From: Caldalkalibacillus salinus
Lineage (GTDB): Bacteria; Bacillota; Bacilli; Caldalkalibacillales; JCM-10596
DNA length: 64,000 bases
NCBI RefSeq assembly: GCF_016745835.1
Contig: NZ_JAERVL010000017.1
Location: forward strand, 1 to 64,000
Direction of reading: 5' to 3'
The notes beneath the pieces were generated by a model. That model had not been told where the DNA came from. It ran no database searches and saw nothing but the letters and a program-made list of their open reading frames with translations. Shown piece after piece: positions 42,601-51,800 of this stretch (position 1 is its first letter; every line of letters starts with the position of its first letter). The translations under genes and the position numbers were made by a program.

Positions 42601-45600
42601 GTGTGTCATTCTGCTGGTAATAATCGTTAAAAACTTGCGCCCACGCTTCAAGTTGTTGTTCCTGCGTGGACCATTCGCTTTCAGTGGCGTAAGTGTTGTG
42701 TTGCGATTCATCAAGGATGAGATAACTGACCAGTCGTTTATCACGCTCTGAAGTATAAGTTGTCACCACACTTTCTTTTACTTCACACATGTTGTTTAGC
42801 ACGGCTTCTATTTCTCCTAGCTCAATGCGAAAACCACGCACCTTCACTTGTTTGTCGATCCTTCCTAGATACTCAAGCTCCCCAGTTGGAAGACGTTTGA
42901 CCAAGTCGCCCGTTCGGTACAACGTGTCTTTTGTATCTGTGAACGGATTTTGTATAAAACGGTCAGCGGTGAGTTCATGTCTGTGCCAATACCCGCGTGT
43001 GACCCCGCCTCCACCAACATAGAGCTCTCCCGGTACGCCATTTGGCACAGGCTGCTGATGTTCATCGAGAATATACACGTATAAATCTGCTATCGGTCGG
43101 CCAATCACACTCCCCTTGTTCTCAACAACGTCTCTTATATGAATTGGACGATATGTCACATGCACCGTCGTCTCTGTAATGCCATACATGTTCACGAGCG
43201 TTGGGCGTTCATCTCCGAACTGGTCAAACCACGGACGTAACGTGTGTAATTCAAGTGCTTCTCCCCCAAATATGACGTATCGTAAAGCCAAATGATCATA
43301 GGTTACTGGGCTATATAACCCGCTCACCTGTAGAAGTTGTTTGAAGGCAGAAGGTGTTTGGTTTAACACGGTGACCTGCTTCTCTAATAGGAGGTCTAAA
43401 AACGCTTCGGGGGATCGACTCTCCTCAAACGACACGATGACCAGCTTGCCGCCAAATACTAGGGCTCCCCATATCTCCCAAACGGAAAAGTCAAAGGCGT
43501 ACGAGTGAAAGAGGGTCCACACATCTTGTTCCGTAAAATGATAGTCTTTTTGTGTTTCTATCATTAACCTAACCACGTTTCCGTGTTCGACTAACACACC
43601 TTTTGGCTGTCCTGTAGACCCGGATGTGTATAGGATGTAGGCCAAGTCGTGGGCAGTCATATTCATATCAAGGGACGTATACGCTTCTTGTCGTACATCC
43701 TCTTGCGCCTCGTCTAGTAAAATGGCATTGACTTTATCAAGTTGAATCGTATCCATATGGGTCCGATCCGTTAACACGGTGGAAATACCAGCGTCTGCCA
43801 TCATATAAGCGAGACGTTCTTTAGGATAATGCGGATCTAGTGGCAGGTAGGCCGCACCACTCTTTAAAATACTTAACATGCCTATAATGAGGTTGTCACA
43901 GCGATCGAGGCAGAGCCCAACGAAATCGCCTTTCTGCACCCCATGTCTCTGAAGATAGCGTGCCCACTGATTCGTTATTCGGTCTAGCTCTTCATACGTC
44001 ATTTCACGATGCCCCTGTACCAAGGCGATGTTTTGCGGAACACGCTTAGCCGCCTGTTCAAATAAGTCTATTAAACTCGTTTTGTCTTGGCTTATAGCTT
44101 GATTAGCCTCGGGTGAGGGACACAGCAATTGCACTTCTTGCGGGCTTAACATCGGCAAACGATGGATCTCTTGTGTGGGGTCGTCAATGATGGCCGTTAA
44201 AATGTTTTCCCAATGGCGTGCCATTTGACTGATCGTTTCAGAACGAAATAAATCGGTACGATATTCAATGGCGGCTGTCAGTTCCCCGTTTGTTTCCATG
44301 GTCGTTAATAACAGATCAACCTTAGACGCACCGTTGCTTACATCCATAAACTCTAGTGTAAGCTGAGGCAAATTCAGCTTCTCTTGTGGTGCATTTTGGA
44401 GTACGAACATCGTTTGAAAAATCGGACTGTGATTAGCTTCTCTATCGGGTTGGAGCTCCTCCACTAAAACCTCAAACGGTAATGATTGATGGTTAAAGGC
44501 GCCCAGTGCGACACGCTTCACTTTCTGCAGTAAAGATGCGAATGTGTCTTGCTCCTCGATTTGGACTCGTAAAGCTAATGTATTAACGAAAAATCCGATC
44601 AGCTGCTCAACGTCTTTATGGTGCCTATTGGCTACAGGACTCCCTACGATCAGGTCTGTTTGTCTCGTATAACGGTGTAACAACACTTGATAGGCGGCGA
44701 GTAACATCATATACAACGTACACCCGTTTGCGTGAGACCGTTTTTTGAGCTGTGCCAGTGTCTCCTTACCGATCTTAAACGTGTATCGCGCCCCTTCAAA
44801 TGTCGGTTCTGCAGGTGAAGGGTGATCGGTCGGAAGCTGCAAGATGGGCAGATCTCCTGTTAGAATGTCTTTCCAGTAAGATAAAGACGCTTGAAAATCT
44901 TTCTTTTCAAACGCAGCTTGCTGCCATTCTGCAAAGTCTGCATATTGAATAGGAAGGGCTGAGTCATCCTTAACCTCTTGAGAAGATACATACGCCTGAT
45001 AATAGCGCATGAATGCCTTAGCAAATACACCAAATGACCACCCATCCGAGACAATATGATGCATGACCACCACTAGATAGTGGAGATTGGCTTGTACCTT
45101 CACTAAAGTGGCTCTAATAAGGGGACCACGTTGGAGATCGAATGGTTGTTTCACTTCGGTGTCAATCAACCTTTCGAGATGGGGCAAGATCCTCTCCATT
45201 TGTGGCTTCGTGTCGTCATCATCAGGCAGATCCAACTCAACATGACCGAGCTTCGCCTCTATTGTCGGGTGGATGATTTGTATGGGCTGACCTTCCTTAT
45301 CGGTGTCGAAGGTGGTCCTTAACACCTCATGTCGCTCAACAATGTGCTGTAAGGTTTTTTCCAGAGCCGTGACGTGAAGCTCACCCTCCATTTTCATTAC
45401 GGATGGCATATGATAAACGGCCGTATTGGGCATCAACTGTTCTAGAAACCATAATCTCTTCTGAGCGTATGACATCGGGGCGTGCGTGTCGTGTTGTCTT
45501 TTAGGAATCGGTTGTTGTAATAATCCGTGTTGGGATGCTTTTTCCTCCTTATTTTGAGGCCTTCTCTTCTTCCCTTTTAATAACGCTTGGAGAATGTCTT

Positions 45601-45646
45601 GTTTACTTTGGTTTAATGGTGTATGAGGTTTGTCCACTCCAGTCAC
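39653..45646 (-). CDS. NRPS C-A-nMT-PCP-R, terminal module (Thr-like pocket, reductive release)
   Basis: 1997 residues. C domain ~57-490 with active HHIVSDG (196-202). A domain ~525-955 plus A10 ~1480. An N-methyltransferase is inserted at ~1020-1255, with SAM loop 'VLEIGIGTGM' at 1059. PCP is at ~1510-1580 (Ser1541). The reductase at ~1625-1980 has GATGFFGA (1631-1638), Thr1763, Tyr1795 and Lys1799. Pocket residues read by hand alignment to GrsA are D-F-W-N-I-G-M-V-H-K, the signature I recall for threonine. The module should add N-methyl-Thr and release an aldehyde or alcohol with NADPH. Tyr and Lys of the reductase are intact, unlike fungal Dieckmann-type R* domains. It lies 3 bases after the preceding PKS gene. 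Confidence 0.93.
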   Translation of the reverse strand: MTGVDKPHTPLNQSKQDILQALLKGKKRRPQNKEEKASQHGLLQQPIPKRQHDTHAPMSYAQKRLWFLEQLMPNTAVYHMPSVMKMEGELHVTALEKTLQHIVERHEVLRTTFDTDKEGQPIQIIHPTIEAKLGHVELDLPDDDDTKPQMERILPHLERLIDTEVKQPFDLQRGPLIRATLVKVQANLHYLVVVMHHIVSDGWSFGVFAKAFMRYYQAYVSSQEVKDDSALPIQYADFAEWQQAAFEKKDFQASLSYWKDILTGDLPILQLPTDHPSPAEPTFEGARYTFKIGKETLAQLKKRSHANGCTLYMMLLAAYQVLLHRYTRQTDLIVGSPVANRHHKDVEQLIGFFVNTLALRVQIEEQDTFASLLQKVKRVALGAFNHQSLPFEVLVEELQPDREANHSPIFQTMFVLQNAPQEKLNLPQLTLEFMDVSNGASKVDLLLTTMETNGELTAAIEYRTDLFRSETISQMARHWENILTAIIDDPTQEIHRLPMLSPQEVQLLCPSPEANQAISQDKTSLIDLFEQAAKRVPQNIALVQGHREMTYEELDRITNQWARYLQRHGVQKGDFVGLCLDRCDNLIIGMLSILKSGAAYLPLDPHYPKERLAYMMADAGISTVLTDRTHMDTIQLDKVNAILLDEAQEDVRQEAYTSLDMNMTAHDLAYILYTSGSTGQPKGVLVEHGNVVRLMIETQKDYHFTEQDVWTLFHSYAFDFSVWEIWGALVFGGKLVIVSFEESRSPEAFLDLLLEKQVTVLNQTPSAFKQLLQVSGLYSPVTYDHLALRYVIFGGEALELHTLRPWFDQFGDERPTLVNMYGITETTVHVTYRPIHIRDVVENKGSVIGRPIADLYVYILDEHQQPVPNGVPGELYVGGGGVTRGYWHRHELTADRFIQNPFTDTKDTLYRTGDLVKRLPTGELEYLGRIDKQVKVRGFRIELGEIEAVLNNMCEVKESVVTTYTSERDKRLVSYLILDESQHNTYATESEWSTQEQQLEAWAQVFNDYYQQNDTPTDPTFNIIGWNSTYTHEPIPAEEMRGWLDSTVERILALNPSHVLEIGIGTGMILYRVAPHCHAYIGTDISQQSIAYTKQQLPQLNTDTEHIALFHRPAHECGHVQKHMQDGKGIDTIILNSIVQYFPSREYLDQVLENAIGMLEDGGTIFIGDVRSYEWLAHFYMSLELVQSDPTDKPEDMYRRVQARMKQETELVINQAYFNDWKNKCPQVTHVTFIPKEGGADNELTKFRYDVILHVSSVKETTEGAEEGGEKDPAFIKDQVSTAVTDLNERLGKVPCLADIESALLAGEEAILIRDMINTRVLQEAWALQHCKDVESGHAKALDTVQELKDWLDLTHEKGQEDIPLELEHLFRLAQSHDYQLDFNINEEAPDRFDCLLYSKTCPRTKLDPYRRNQGQPLSQLTEDRANDGTSQYVRPRTTEPLKVRFAQYVSAKAKEELEERLPQYMVPHDFVIIDHIPLTTNGKADLKALPIPVTVRPQGQKDDLVPQTEVQSRLLEIWRRVLGTRDVGLKDHFFQIGGHSLLATQLIHRVREDFDVDLPLRALFEKPTVQGMADVIQDILDGQSTADERNRIQLQQPNIEQDVTLAPEIKPNHSHPIADMHECNQVLLTGATGFFGAFLLRDLLSETVHDIYCLVRANSEREGLDRLMDNLSCYRLLDQDIHAQLQGRVKVVLGDLSQPSLGLEPGMYRTLAHELDAIIHNGAHVNFIYPYESLKAPNVDGTKEIIRLACDHHTKPIHFVSTLYVFPPTSDEQDVIHVEENTPLPSPQGLRMGYTQTKWVAENVLAIAQERGVPVNVYRLGRISGHSRSGACQTHDFIWSMIKGCIDIKQYPDAHIDIEMTPVDDLSHALITLFKSGPLNRQYHLFNTQPIDLQFMTSAIAETFDDLNKVPFDEWVHALSTQENTAQPLAQLIADGIFQGSKIVFDNRHVQEQIAGFGSVSITQEMIQSVIQYFIDIGYLAVPQSVQASAAVDRSE

Positions 45647-45649
45647 CTC

Positions 45650-48600
45650 CTATAGCAATTTGCTTGCCTCTTCTTCCGACATCGTAGAAAGGACCTCGAT
45701 TAGCTCCTGTTCAATATGAGCCGCTAACTCACGTACATTCGGCGCTTGAAACATTTGCTCCAAGGTCAAATCAATAGGATATGCCTCTCGTATCCGGGTT
45801 AATAATTGAGTGGCCATGAGTGAATGCCCTCCTAACTCAAAGAAATGATCGTCGATACCGATGCCTTCAATACCTAAAAGTTCTTCCCAAATGTCAACGA
45901 GTGTCTCCTGACAGTCTGTTTCAGGCGGAACATAAACCGTATCGATCGCTGGACGCTCATGTTTGGTCATGGGCACATTTGATTGACCTGACTCGGATTT
46001 CACCAAGTCATCGTTAACACTTTGTTGCGGATGACGAACGTTTGGCCCCACTAGCTCTGAATTCTGTCTCTCCTGTTGTGTCTCTGCTGAAACGGGCGGC
46101 TGACCAATCCAATGCACCTTCTTTTTGAATGGATAAGTAGGAAGCGCCGATTTGAACGGCCTTGCCTGATCTTGAGATTGTAAGGTCGACCACTTTAGGC
46201 TGAATCCCATTGACCACAGTCTTCCTACTGTGGACAAAAATTGCGCGTACCCGTCTATTGTCGAGGCTTTGTTTGGTACAGGCTGAAGGAAGAAGTGCTT
46301 TTCTTGCTCGGCTTCGGTTCCTTGCACTTGCATGTTTTGCTTTGCTAGGTTCGTTAATACCTGACCCGGTCCTAATTCTATCCATACTTTTGGGTCCGGC
46401 TCTTGCAGTATCGTTTTCATCCCTTGTGCAAACTGGACAGGGTTTCTGAGGTGCTTAACCCAGTAATCTGCTTCCACAGGTGTCGGTGCGTCCGCTAACA
46501 CATCGGGTGGTGCATGCTCCGCCAATCGCCCACCTGTGAGATTAGAGATGATCGGGATCTTGGGTGCCTGTAATGAGACGTCTGCCAAGACTGTGGCGAA
46601 TGTCTCCTCGATAGACGCCATCATATGCGTATGGAACGCATGGGATGTCTTTAAGGGTTGGTGCTTTATACCTCGTTGCTCTAAAATGGGTTTCCATTGA
46701 TCAATCGCTTCTTTTTCACCACCTACAACACACAGTTCAGGACTATTGATAGCTGCCAGAGACAGGCTTGGTGGTAAAAGAGGTTCAACGACATCCGCTG
46801 AAGTCATGACGGCCAGCATCATACCTGGGGGTACTTTTTTGAAAAGCCTGCCGCGTTGGGTGACGACTTTCAGCGCGTCTTCAAGCGTCATGACACCGGA
46901 GACACAAGCGGCTACGTATTCACCTAAGCTATGGCCAATCAGCACATCTGGCTGGATACCGAGTTCAATATACACTTGCGCCAAAGCGTACTCCACTGAG
47001 AATAGTATCGGTTGGGTATGCCACGTCTCTTGCAGCTCCTGGTCTGTTCCGTGAAAAAGCATGTCGTAGATATCTTCATTGGTCAGTGATAGCAGGTGCT
47101 TTCTACAGTCATCAAGATGCTTTCTGAATATCGGTTGTTGATCGTATAAATCCTTTGCCATGCCGACGTACTGGGTCCCTTGCCCTGGAAACATGAACAC
47201 CACAGTTCTGTTTTCTTGTGCTGTGATGTTGATGCCTGACCATTGGCCTGTACTGAGTTGTTCGAGTTGTTGGATGGCACTTTCTTTGTCTCGGCAGGCG
47301 AGTGCTTGTCTATAATGAAAATGCTTTCGCCCCGTTTGCAGGGTATATGCCACGCGGGTCAAATCGTCGCTTCCTGGGTCTTCTAAATATGTCTTCAACT
47401 GCTGGGCGATGTGTTTAAGGTCCGTCTCATCCCGAGCCGAGACACACAATAACGAGGCTGATGGTTGCTTCTGTTCCCCAGCACCTGTTACTCCGGCCGG
47501 CGCTTCTTCTAAAATAAGGTGGCCATTCGTTCCACCGATCCCAAATGAACTGACGCCCGCTCTCCTTACGCTGTCTTTAGCGACCTCCCATGACTGCAGC
47601 GTTTGATTAATGTAAAAAGGGCTTGCTTCTAGGTTTAGAGCCGGATTTTCCTCTTCTATATTGATCGTGGGGGGCAGTTGCTTGTGTTTGAGTATTAAGG
47701 CCGATTTGATGACACCTGCTACCCCTGCGGCCGCATTGAGGTGTCCGATGTTCGCCTTAACGGAGCCGAGGGCGCAATAGCCTTTTCTGGACGTATACTG
47801 CTGATAAGCATGGGTTAAGGCTGTCACCTCGATCGGGTCGCCCATCTTAGTGCCTGTCCCATGGGCTTCCACATAGCCGATCGTATCAGGATGCACCTCA
47901 CCAACATCTAGCGCTTCTGTAATCACGTCAGACTGACCATTCAGGCTGGGGGCCGTATAACCCACTTTGTCCGATCCGTCATTGTTCATCGCAAAGCCCT
48001 TGATGACGGCATAAATGTGATCACCATCAGCGATGGCTTCATCTACTCTTTTTAATAGTACAAGCCCGACGCCACTGCCAAAGAGGGTCCCGTTCGCTTG
48101 ACGATCAAAGGGGCGACAATGCCCGTCAGGTGAGAGAATACTATCCTCTTGGTATCGGTAACCGACTTGGTCCGGCACGTTAATGGTGATCCCACCCGCC
48201 AGTGCAATGTCACATTGGTAGCTTAATAGACTCTCACACCCTAAAACGATAGCGGTCATCGAACTAGAGCAGGCAGTTTGAACGGTGATACTAGGACCTG
48301 TTAAGTTCAGCTTGTAGGACACACGAGTTGCGAGATGATCTTTATCTACGCCATGCATCAACGCTTGAATGCCACCTGTCCGCTCGATGAAGTCCGGATC
48401 ATGTTTCAGGGCCTGTAAGAGATAGCTGCTGGCACTGGTCCCTCCGAACACACCGACTTTTTTGTTCCCGTGTTCATCGGGAGGGTACCCAGCATCCTCA
48501 AAGGTTTTCCAAGCCTGCTCTAAAAACAAACGGTGTTGGGGGTCTGTTAAGTCCGCCTCTCTAGGGTTGATGTTAAAAAACTCGGAATCAAATTTATCTA

Positions 48601-48832
48601 TATCCGTGATCGTCGACGCCATTTTGACGTAGTGAGGATCATCTTTTAAGGATTGGGAGACCCCCTGTGCCGTGAGGATATCATCATCTAAAGGGGTTAA
48701 ACACTCCCTACCTTGCGCAATATTATGCCAATACTCCGTAATATTTTCAGCCCCTGGAAAGCGTCCAGACATGCCAATGATGGCAATGCCGTCTTCCTCT
48801 TGTGTTTCAGTCGGGTTGTATTCGTCGCTCAT
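45650..48832 (-). CDS. Type I PKS module KS-AT-ACP (malonyl)
   Basis: 1060 residues. KS ~12-440 with Cys188 (TACSSS), His324 (EAHGTGT) and His364 (NIGHLN). AT ~545-850 with Ser635 (GHSLG) and HAFH at 731-734, the malonyl-CoA type. The C-terminal carrier (~965-1040) has the LGGHSL motif more typical of NRPS carriers. No KR, DH or ER is present, so a beta-keto group should remain. Placed directly before the Thr module, it would give a beta-ketoacyl group amide-linked to N-methyl-Thr. The ATG overlaps the NRPS stop by 4 bases and the next gene follows after 3 bases. Confidence 0.93.
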   Translation of the reverse strand: MSDEYNPTETQEEDGIAIIGMSGRFPGAENITEYWHNIAQGRECLTPLDDDILTAQGVSQSLKDDPHYVKMASTITDIDKFDSEFFNINPREADLTDPQHRLFLEQAWKTFEDAGYPPDEHGNKKVGVFGGTSASSYLLQALKHDPDFIERTGGIQALMHGVDKDHLATRVSYKLNLTGPSITVQTACSSSMTAIVLGCESLLSYQCDIALAGGITINVPDQVGYRYQEDSILSPDGHCRPFDRQANGTLFGSGVGLVLLKRVDEAIADGDHIYAVIKGFAMNNDGSDKVGYTAPSLNGQSDVITEALDVGEVHPDTIGYVEAHGTGTKMGDPIEVTALTHAYQQYTSRKGYCALGSVKANIGHLNAAAGVAGVIKSALILKHKQLPPTINIEEENPALNLEASPFYINQTLQSWEVAKDSVRRAGVSSFGIGGTNGHLILEEAPAGVTGAGEQKQPSASLLCVSARDETDLKHIAQQLKTYLEDPGSDDLTRVAYTLQTGRKHFHYRQALACRDKESAIQQLEQLSTGQWSGINITAQENRTVVFMFPGQGTQYVGMAKDLYDQQPIFRKHLDDCRKHLLSLTNEDIYDMLFHGTDQELQETWHTQPILFSVEYALAQVYIELGIQPDVLIGHSLGEYVAACVSGVMTLEDALKVVTQRGRLFKKVPPGMMLAVMTSADVVEPLLPPSLSLAAINSPELCVVGGEKEAIDQWKPILEQRGIKHQPLKTSHAFHTHMMASIEETFATVLADVSLQAPKIPIISNLTGGRLAEHAPPDVLADAPTPVEADYWVKHLRNPVQFAQGMKTILQEPDPKVWIELGPGQVLTNLAKQNMQVQGTEAEQEKHFFLQPVPNKASTIDGYAQFLSTVGRLWSMGFSLKWSTLQSQDQARPFKSALPTYPFKKKVHWIGQPPVSAETQQERQNSELVGPNVRHPQQSVNDDLVKSESGQSNVPMTKHERPAIDTVYVPPETDCQETLVDIWEELLGIEGIGIDDHFFELGGHSLMATQLLTRIREAYPIDLTLEQMFQAPNVRELAAHIEQELIEVLSTMSEEEASKLL

Positions 48833-51800
48833 CTCCGCCCCTCCCTTACTTGTTTTCTTTTGCGGCTTAAGGTCGATCGTTTGCGCTTCTCTCTTGTTCT
48901 CGTCACCTCTCTTATTTCGTGATCTGTGTCTTGCTGTGCGCCTAAATGACGGGCCATCGATTGAATGGTTGGGTAGCGGAACATGTCCACCATTGTCACT
49001 GTTACGTTCAGTTCCTGTTGCATGCGATTGCGAACCTGAACGAGTAAGAGCGAGTGGCCTCCTACATCGAAGAAATTATCTGTGACGCCTATCTCTTCGC
49101 TTTCAACCACTTCTCTCCAAATATTGAGCAACACCTTCTCATGATCGTTGGTAGCGGCCACGCGTTGTGACGATGTGGTTAGTGTTGGAAGGGGTAAACT
49201 TGATTCAGCCACCTTCCCATTGCGCGTGACAGGTATATGCCTGATACGAACGTAGGTCTGAGGCATCATATAAGTAGGTAAATACGGACTTAAATGTTTT
49301 TGTAACGCCTGCTGACTGATCTCTTTTCCATTCCGTGACACATAATAAGCCACTAAAACCTTTTGTTTGGACTGAGCGGTTGCGAGGCACACGTATGCGT
49401 CTTGGATTTGTTCATGTATCGTCAGAGCTGAGGCAATCTCTTCAGGTTCAATACGATACCCGCGTATCTTGATTTGTCTATCTTTTCTGGAGACAAGTTC
49501 GATATGTCCGTCCAAGCGGTAACGTCCCAAATCTCCTGTGGCATATACCTTAGCCCCACTTGACATAGATGGTGAGAAAGGCGTATTATCCGGGGCTATA
49601 CTGTTCAGATAACCGTTAGACAAGAACGAGCTCTCGATCACAATCTCGCCGACTTCTCCTAAGCCAGCCTCGGCCCCAGCGGACGTTTTTATCCGTATAT
49701 CTACGCCTTCTATCCCTGTGCCTATCGGTTTTCTATATGGTTCCTCTCTTCCTCCATTCACATAGTAAACACTCATCGCTTGTGGCGTTTCTGTCGCGCC
49801 GTAAAAGTTGACGACTTGAGCAGTATCACTGATGGTCTTGACCCTGTCCACATGCGACTGTGTTAAGGCCTCGCCCCCGAAGAAGACATAGCGTATATGC
49901 GATAAGCAGTCTTGTGGTTGAGGGATTTCCGTTATCATCATGAGCCTTGAAGGTGTGGTATGGATAACGGAGACCTGCTGCTCATGGAGCCACCCTACAC
50001 ACGTTTCAGGTGTTTTTAGGACCTCGTCTTCCGGGATACAGAGTGTGGCCCCTAGAGATAACGGTGTAAAAATATCTCTTAATAACGGATCGTGCCCCAA
50101 ACCGGATAGCATGCTAAAGCGATCGTTTTTACTCAGTTGGTGCTCACCGATGTGCCAATGAATAAAGTGGACAACGGGCGCGTGTGTCCCCTTAACAGCG
50201 TTGGGTTGCCCAGTCGTGCCAGACGTAAAGGCAATATAAGCTAAATCATCACTGTTGGCAGTGATTGATGTTATAGCTGATGGGTCATCCGTCGGATAAG
50301 TGGCAAGGGAACTTTCCCTCCGATCAAAGAGTTCTAAGGTGAATTGTCCTTCGTGAGATAGCGTTTGAAGCTTTTCTTCAGGGCCCTGTGCTAATACGAT
50401 AACCCCTACAGGATTCACCTTTTTTATAGCCTGACGCATCCGCTCTAGTGGCTCTTCAGGGTCAAGGATGCAAAAGGCAGCACCCGCTTTCAAGATACCC
50501 AAAATACTATAGATGAGCGGGGCGTTACGCTTCGCGTAAATAGTGACTATTTCGCCTTTTTGCACACCCTGTTGAAGCAGGTAATGAGCTACCTGGTTAC
50601 TCTTTTGATCTATCTCCTGGTACGTCCAATGCTTAGTGTGGTCACGGATGGCAATCTCTAGCGGGTAGCGTTTAGCCAAACGACCGACTTTTTCGTGTAA
50701 TAATTCATCATGCTTGTACAACAATTTGTCTAAGACTATTGACTGATGTTGATCTGACTTTCTTAATCGTCCTTGGACATCTCCATCTGTCTGCAATGTG
50801 ATCTGATCCATCGTCTGGTGAATATCGGCGGTCATCGCCTCCAAGATCGACTGTAGTTGACGTAAAAATATCGTCATTCGTTCTCCTTTGAACAGATCAC
50901 TGTTATACACTAAATCGAGGTCGATGCGTCCCTCTTTTTCGTTTGCATATAGTGTGAGGTCGAATTTTGATTGCGCCTCTTCTAATGGGATCTGTTCCAT
51001 TTGTAATCCTGAAAGCTCGACAAAGGTTTGTTCCTGATTCTGCACATTCAATAAAACTTGAACAAAAGGATGATGACTGAGACTTCTATGTGGTTGAAGG
51101 ACTTCGACCAGTCTCTCAAAAGGAACATCCTGATGTTGATACGCATCTAAACACGTTTGCTTCACATTTTGCAGTAATGTTTCAAGTGATAGATCGGCCA
51201 TATCCGACATACGCTGGCGTAGCACCAGGGTGTTAATAAAGAACCCTATCATATTCTCCGTTTCTGTATGCCGTCGACCCGCAATAGGGGTGCCTACGGC
51301 AAAATCATCTTGGCCAGTCAAGCGATGCAGGAGAACGTTGAACGCTGTCAACAAGGTCATGAATAAAGTTGTCCCCTGTTCTTGATTCAAGGTCTGTATG
51401 CGTGACGCTAAAGCTGGGTCCAGTTGTAAACGGGTTTTGGCGCCTTTATTCGTTTGGACGGTCGGTCGCTTATAATCGGTCGGTAGTTGGATAGCAGGGA
51501 TATCACCTGCCAACTGTTTCTTCCAGTACGCTAACTGTGGTTCCAAACCACCTGCTGCTTCAAATTGACGTTGCCAATACACATAATCTAGATATTGCAA
51601 TGGTGTCGTTTCTTGATTATCTATCGCATTATCTATCGCTTGCTCATGTTGCTCTTCTTTTTGTTCACTCTGAAGTGTATATAACTGCCCCAATTCTTTA
51701 ACGAAAATGTCTACAGACCACCCGTCTGAAATAATATGATGCATAACGAAGCATAGCACGTGTTCATTTTGATCTAGCTGTATCAATGTGGCCCTTATCA

